Shown here in pieces: positions 11,641 through 13,441 of a stretch of DNA of 13,441 nt; position 1 is the first letter of the stretch; every line of letters begins with the position of its first letter. The DNA is taken from the NCBI GenBank assembly GCA_002439285.1, contig DJTQ01000145.1, positions 1 to 13,441 on the forward strand. The letters run 5' to 3'. The position numbers and the translations under genes were made by a program. This stretch comes from Paenibacillaceae bacterium UBA6304 (lineage in GTDB: Bacteria > Bacillota > Bacilli > Paenibacillales > Paenibacillaceae). Below the pieces are notes generated by a model that was not told the origin of the DNA, made no database searches, and saw only the letters and a program-made list of their open reading frames with translations.

Positions 11641-13014
11641 TTGAATCACTGGTCCTTATTAAAAGAGGAAAAAAATTATGCCCGACTTTTCGCGGCAAGC
11701 ATTGTTAACGGCATGGGAGACCGGTTTAGCCAAGTTGCCGTGCTTGGCTTGCTGCTCTCGCTCACCGGGTCCGGCCTAGCTGTCGGCATCACGTTTGCCA
11801 TCCGGCTTCTCCCCTTTCTGATCTTTGGCCCCTTGGGAGGCATGCTTGCAGACCGGTTCTCCAAAAAGCACATCATGATTACTACGGACCTGGTTCGGGC
11901 AGCTTTCGCCTTGTCGCCGCTGTTTGTCCGGGATGCCGGTGACGTATGGATCATTTACGTGACCTCGTTTTTATTGGCAGCCGGCGAAGCGCTGTATTCG
12001 CCGGCCCGCATGTCCTTGATCCCGCGCCTGGTGCGGAAAGATAACTTGCTCCACGTTAACAGCCTGGAAGAGGTGTTGGGCGGGCTTGTGCTGATCGGCG
12101 GCTCCGTGACGGGCGGAGCGATTTCTTCGCTGCTCGGCGTGGAGACTACCTTCCTCCTGAATTCGCTGTCGTTTCTGGCCTGCGCAGTGATCCTGATCAG
12201 GCTGCCCATCCTTCAAGGAACCTTGCGCGCTCAAAAATCACAGCACCGGCCGGTTGTTGAACCGGAGATTCCATCGTCCTCCAGCGCCGTTTCCCGAAGA
12301 ACAACCCAGATCCCCCGATGCGAATGGAAACGCACTTTTGTGCGGCGAAGAACTAGGGAAACCAGACCGTCGACTCCAGCCGCGTTCCGGAAGCTGCTTT
12401 CCCGCTCCCCGTTTCTGCGGCTCATGCTGATGATCTTTGCGGTCTGGCCGATCGGGGACGGAATCTTCAACATTTTGCTCAGTGTGTATGCGGTTAACGT
12501 TTTCCATATGGGTGATCTGGGCATCGGAATACTATACGGAGCCCTGGGCGCCGGGCTGGTGATAGGATCGGGATTGACCGGTAAATTCGCCCGTCATATC
12601 CGGGCTGCCGCCATCCTCACGTTGTTAGTGGAAGGGATCTGTCATATGCTGATCAGTCAAAGCGGTTCCTTTTTGCTGCTGGCCGTGCTGCTTACATGTA
12701 TGGCCGTATGCTCTTCCATAGGAAGCGCCTGCAATCAAACACTCCTGATGACGATCGTGCCGGACCGGATGCAGGGGCGTTTTATGGGGATGCTTGCCAC
12801 CATGCAAAATTCGATCATGGGAACCGCGATGCTCCTGGGCGGATTCTTGCTGGAAGTCCTCTCCCCCCGCCTGTTAGGCCTAGTTGGTGGATTGCTGCTC
12901 ACCTTATCTGGAACGGGATTTGCTGCCGTATACTTTTTATTCCGCAACCGACTTCAAGACTCGACAGAGTGCGAAGAACCCCATACCGCAACACAAACAG
13001 AGGCTAACCTATAA
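11641..13014 (+). CDS. MFS transporter (drug-efflux-like, 12 TM)
   Basis: A 457-residue inner-membrane exporter of the major facilitator superfamily, of the MFS_3/EntS-like group. I start at TTG 11641 because GAGAGGAG (11625-11632) lies 8 bases upstream; the in-frame TTG at 11614 lacks a ribosome site. The first half has about six helices with motif A GGMLADRFSKK in the loop after helix 2 (about residues 68-78); the second half has six more, from LRLMLMIFAVWPIGDG to GLLLTLSGTGFAAVYFLF. The loop between the halves (about residues 197-252) is unusually long, rich in Arg and Ser (SSSSAVSRRTTQ, RTFVRRRTRETRP), and probably disordered. It lies behind an ArsR-DUF2087 regulator and carries part of that gene's palindrome upstream. 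A drug or metabolite efflux role is likely; the substrate is unknown. Confidence 0.87.
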   Translation: MNHWSLLKEEKNYARLFAASIVNGMGDRFSQVAVLGLLLSLTGSGLAVGITFAIRLLPFLIFGPLGGMLADRFSKKHIMITTDLVRAAFALSPLFVRDAGDVWIIYVTSFLLAAGEALYSPARMSLIPRLVRKDNLLHVNSLEEVLGGLVLIGGSVTGGAISSLLGVETTFLLNSLSFLACAVILIRLPILQGTLRAQKSQHRPVVEPEIPSSSSAVSRRTTQIPRCEWKRTFVRRRTRETRPSTPAAFRKLLSRSPFLRLMLMIFAVWPIGDGIFNILLSVYAVNVFHMGDLGIGILYGALGAGLVIGSGLTGKFARHIRAAAILTLLVEGICHMLISQSGSFLLLAVLLTCMAVCSSIGSACNQTLLMTIVPDRMQGRFMGMLATMQNSIMGTAMLLGGFLLEVLSPRLLGLVGGLLLTLSGTGFAAVYFLFRNRLQDSTECEEPHTATQTEANL

Positions 13015-13033
13015 GGCAGCCTCTGTTTATTTT
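12995..13033 (+). terminator. Terminator of the MFS gene
   Basis: Perfect 11-bp arms AAACAGAGGCT (12995-13005) and AGCCTCTGTTT (13018-13028) surround a 12-base loop that contains the stop codon (13012-13014). TTATTTT follows. The same stem may stop the convergent nitroreductase transcript, though the U-run on that strand is interrupted. Confidence 0.8.
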
Positions 13034-13078
13034 CATCCTTCATCATGGACAATCCGCTCATGTGATAAGACAACTAAA

Positions 13079-13441
13079 TTACTTCAATTCGAACCCGCGT
13101 TTCTGCAAGAACTCCCGCATATGAAGCCGGGCCGGTTGGGCAAGCTTCTCCGCCATCAATACGGACCATGGCGTATCCTTTGCTCCGCCGGTACGTTCCC
13201 GCAGGTACTTCACCATAACCTCATCGTATTGCTGCACGCCGTTCTCCGAACGCTCGCGATCATACTCGTTCCAATGCAGCACCGTCTCTTGCGGCAGGCG
13301 CGGGCGCTTCCCCGGCTCCTGGTCGGGATAACCGACGCACATGCCGAACACCGGATATGCCAGATCCGGTAGGCCAAGCAGTTCAGCGACCTCTTCGCTC
13401 CGATTCCGGATCCCGCCGATATAGACGATACCGAGCCCGAG
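13079..13441 (-). CDS. NfrA/NfsA-type FMN-dependent NADPH nitroreductase, C-terminal part
   Basis: The C-terminal 120 residues of a gene that enters from the right edge; no start codon is in the window and the reading frame is open to the last base. Visible landmarks of the family are GLGIVYIGGIRNRSEEVAEL, then LPDLAYPVFGMCVGYPDQEP, with KPRL-like KRPRLP and the conserved QETVLHWNEY. The tail has WSVLMAEKLAQPARLHMREF and FLQKRGFELK. Members are homodimeric FMN enzymes of about 240-250 residues that reduce flavins, nitro compounds or disulfides with NADPH, so roughly half is seen here. The TAA stop is at 13079-13081 and the gene converges on the MFS gene. NfrA (FMN reductase) and NfsA cannot be told apart from this part. 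Confidence 0.87.
   Translation of the reverse strand, partial: LGLGIVYIGGIRNRSEEVAELLGLPDLAYPVFGMCVGYPDQEPGKRPRLPQETVLHWNEYDRERSENGVQQYDEVMVKYLRERTGGAKDTPWSVLMAEKLAQPARLHMREFLQKRGFELK

Noticed and set aside
12231..12524. Antisense reading frames of 80-100 codons over the MFS gene and elsewhere
   Set aside because: They mirror strongly coding frames, lack ribosome sites and show compositions without recognisable domains. The same holds for those over the exporter, thi, HD-GYP and TatD genes.
13015..13078. Small gene between the MFS and nitroreductase genes
   Set aside because: The 64 bp hold only the terminator and its tail; no start codon with a ribosome site is present.

Overview
The window looks like chromosomal DNA of a Bacillota bacterium close to Paenibacillus. 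The grounds are strong AGGAGG-type ribosome binding sites, occasional GTG and TTG starts, a YdjO/cold-shock pair, a TPP-riboswitch-controlled ThiXYZ-type uptake operon, and a two-permease ABC exporter beside a DesK/LnrJ-type two-component system. The assignment rests on gene content and style, not on a database search. I see no rRNA, tRNA, CRISPR array, insertion sequence or phage gene.

Layout. (1) 1-4766: two divergent transcription units. The minus strand encodes an ABC ATPase and two ABC-2 permeases, the second cut by the window edge. The plus strand encodes a NarL-class histidine kinase and its LuxR-type response regulator. The 197-bp gap between them holds a TGACT-aa-AGTCA palindrome about 60-65 bp upstream of both inferred transcription starts. 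The gene set matches the Bacillus LnrJK-LnrLMN (YfiJK-YfiLMN) resistance module, but in divergent rather than co-directional order. (2) 4793-5563, minus strand: a cold shock protein gene with a roughly 130-nt leader containing a 19-bp hairpin, followed by ydjO; each gene has its own terminator. (3) 5582-8914, plus strand: promoter, TPP riboswitch with a readable antiterminator/terminator switch, then thiY (lipoprotein), a small thiamine-binding-fold protein (MTH1187/PF01910 type), thiX (permease) and thiZ (ATPase). This is a thiamine/HMP-precursor uptake operon repressed by TPP. (4) 8935-9555, minus strand: a stand-alone HD-GYP phosphodiesterase. (5) 9678-10581, plus strand: a TatD-family metal-dependent hydrolase. 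(6) 10626-10808: a non-coding element with four copies of TAACGGACA in exact mirror symmetry. (7) 10821-13028, plus strand: an ArsR-type regulator with a C-terminal DUF2087 domain, preceded by a 32-bp palindrome that overlaps its own promoter, then an MFS exporter whose upstream region shares the palindrome core. (8) 13079-13441, minus strand: the C-terminal part of an NfrA/NfsA-type flavin nitroreductase.

How the genes work together: the kinase and regulator probably sense a membrane-active compound and switch on the divergent exporter. The thi operon opens when TPP is low. The ArsR-DUF2087 protein probably represses itself and the MFS pump. The remaining genes are single housekeeping or signalling units. 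Most start choices, promoters and terminators were made by eye from spacing and pairing, and I say so in each entry.
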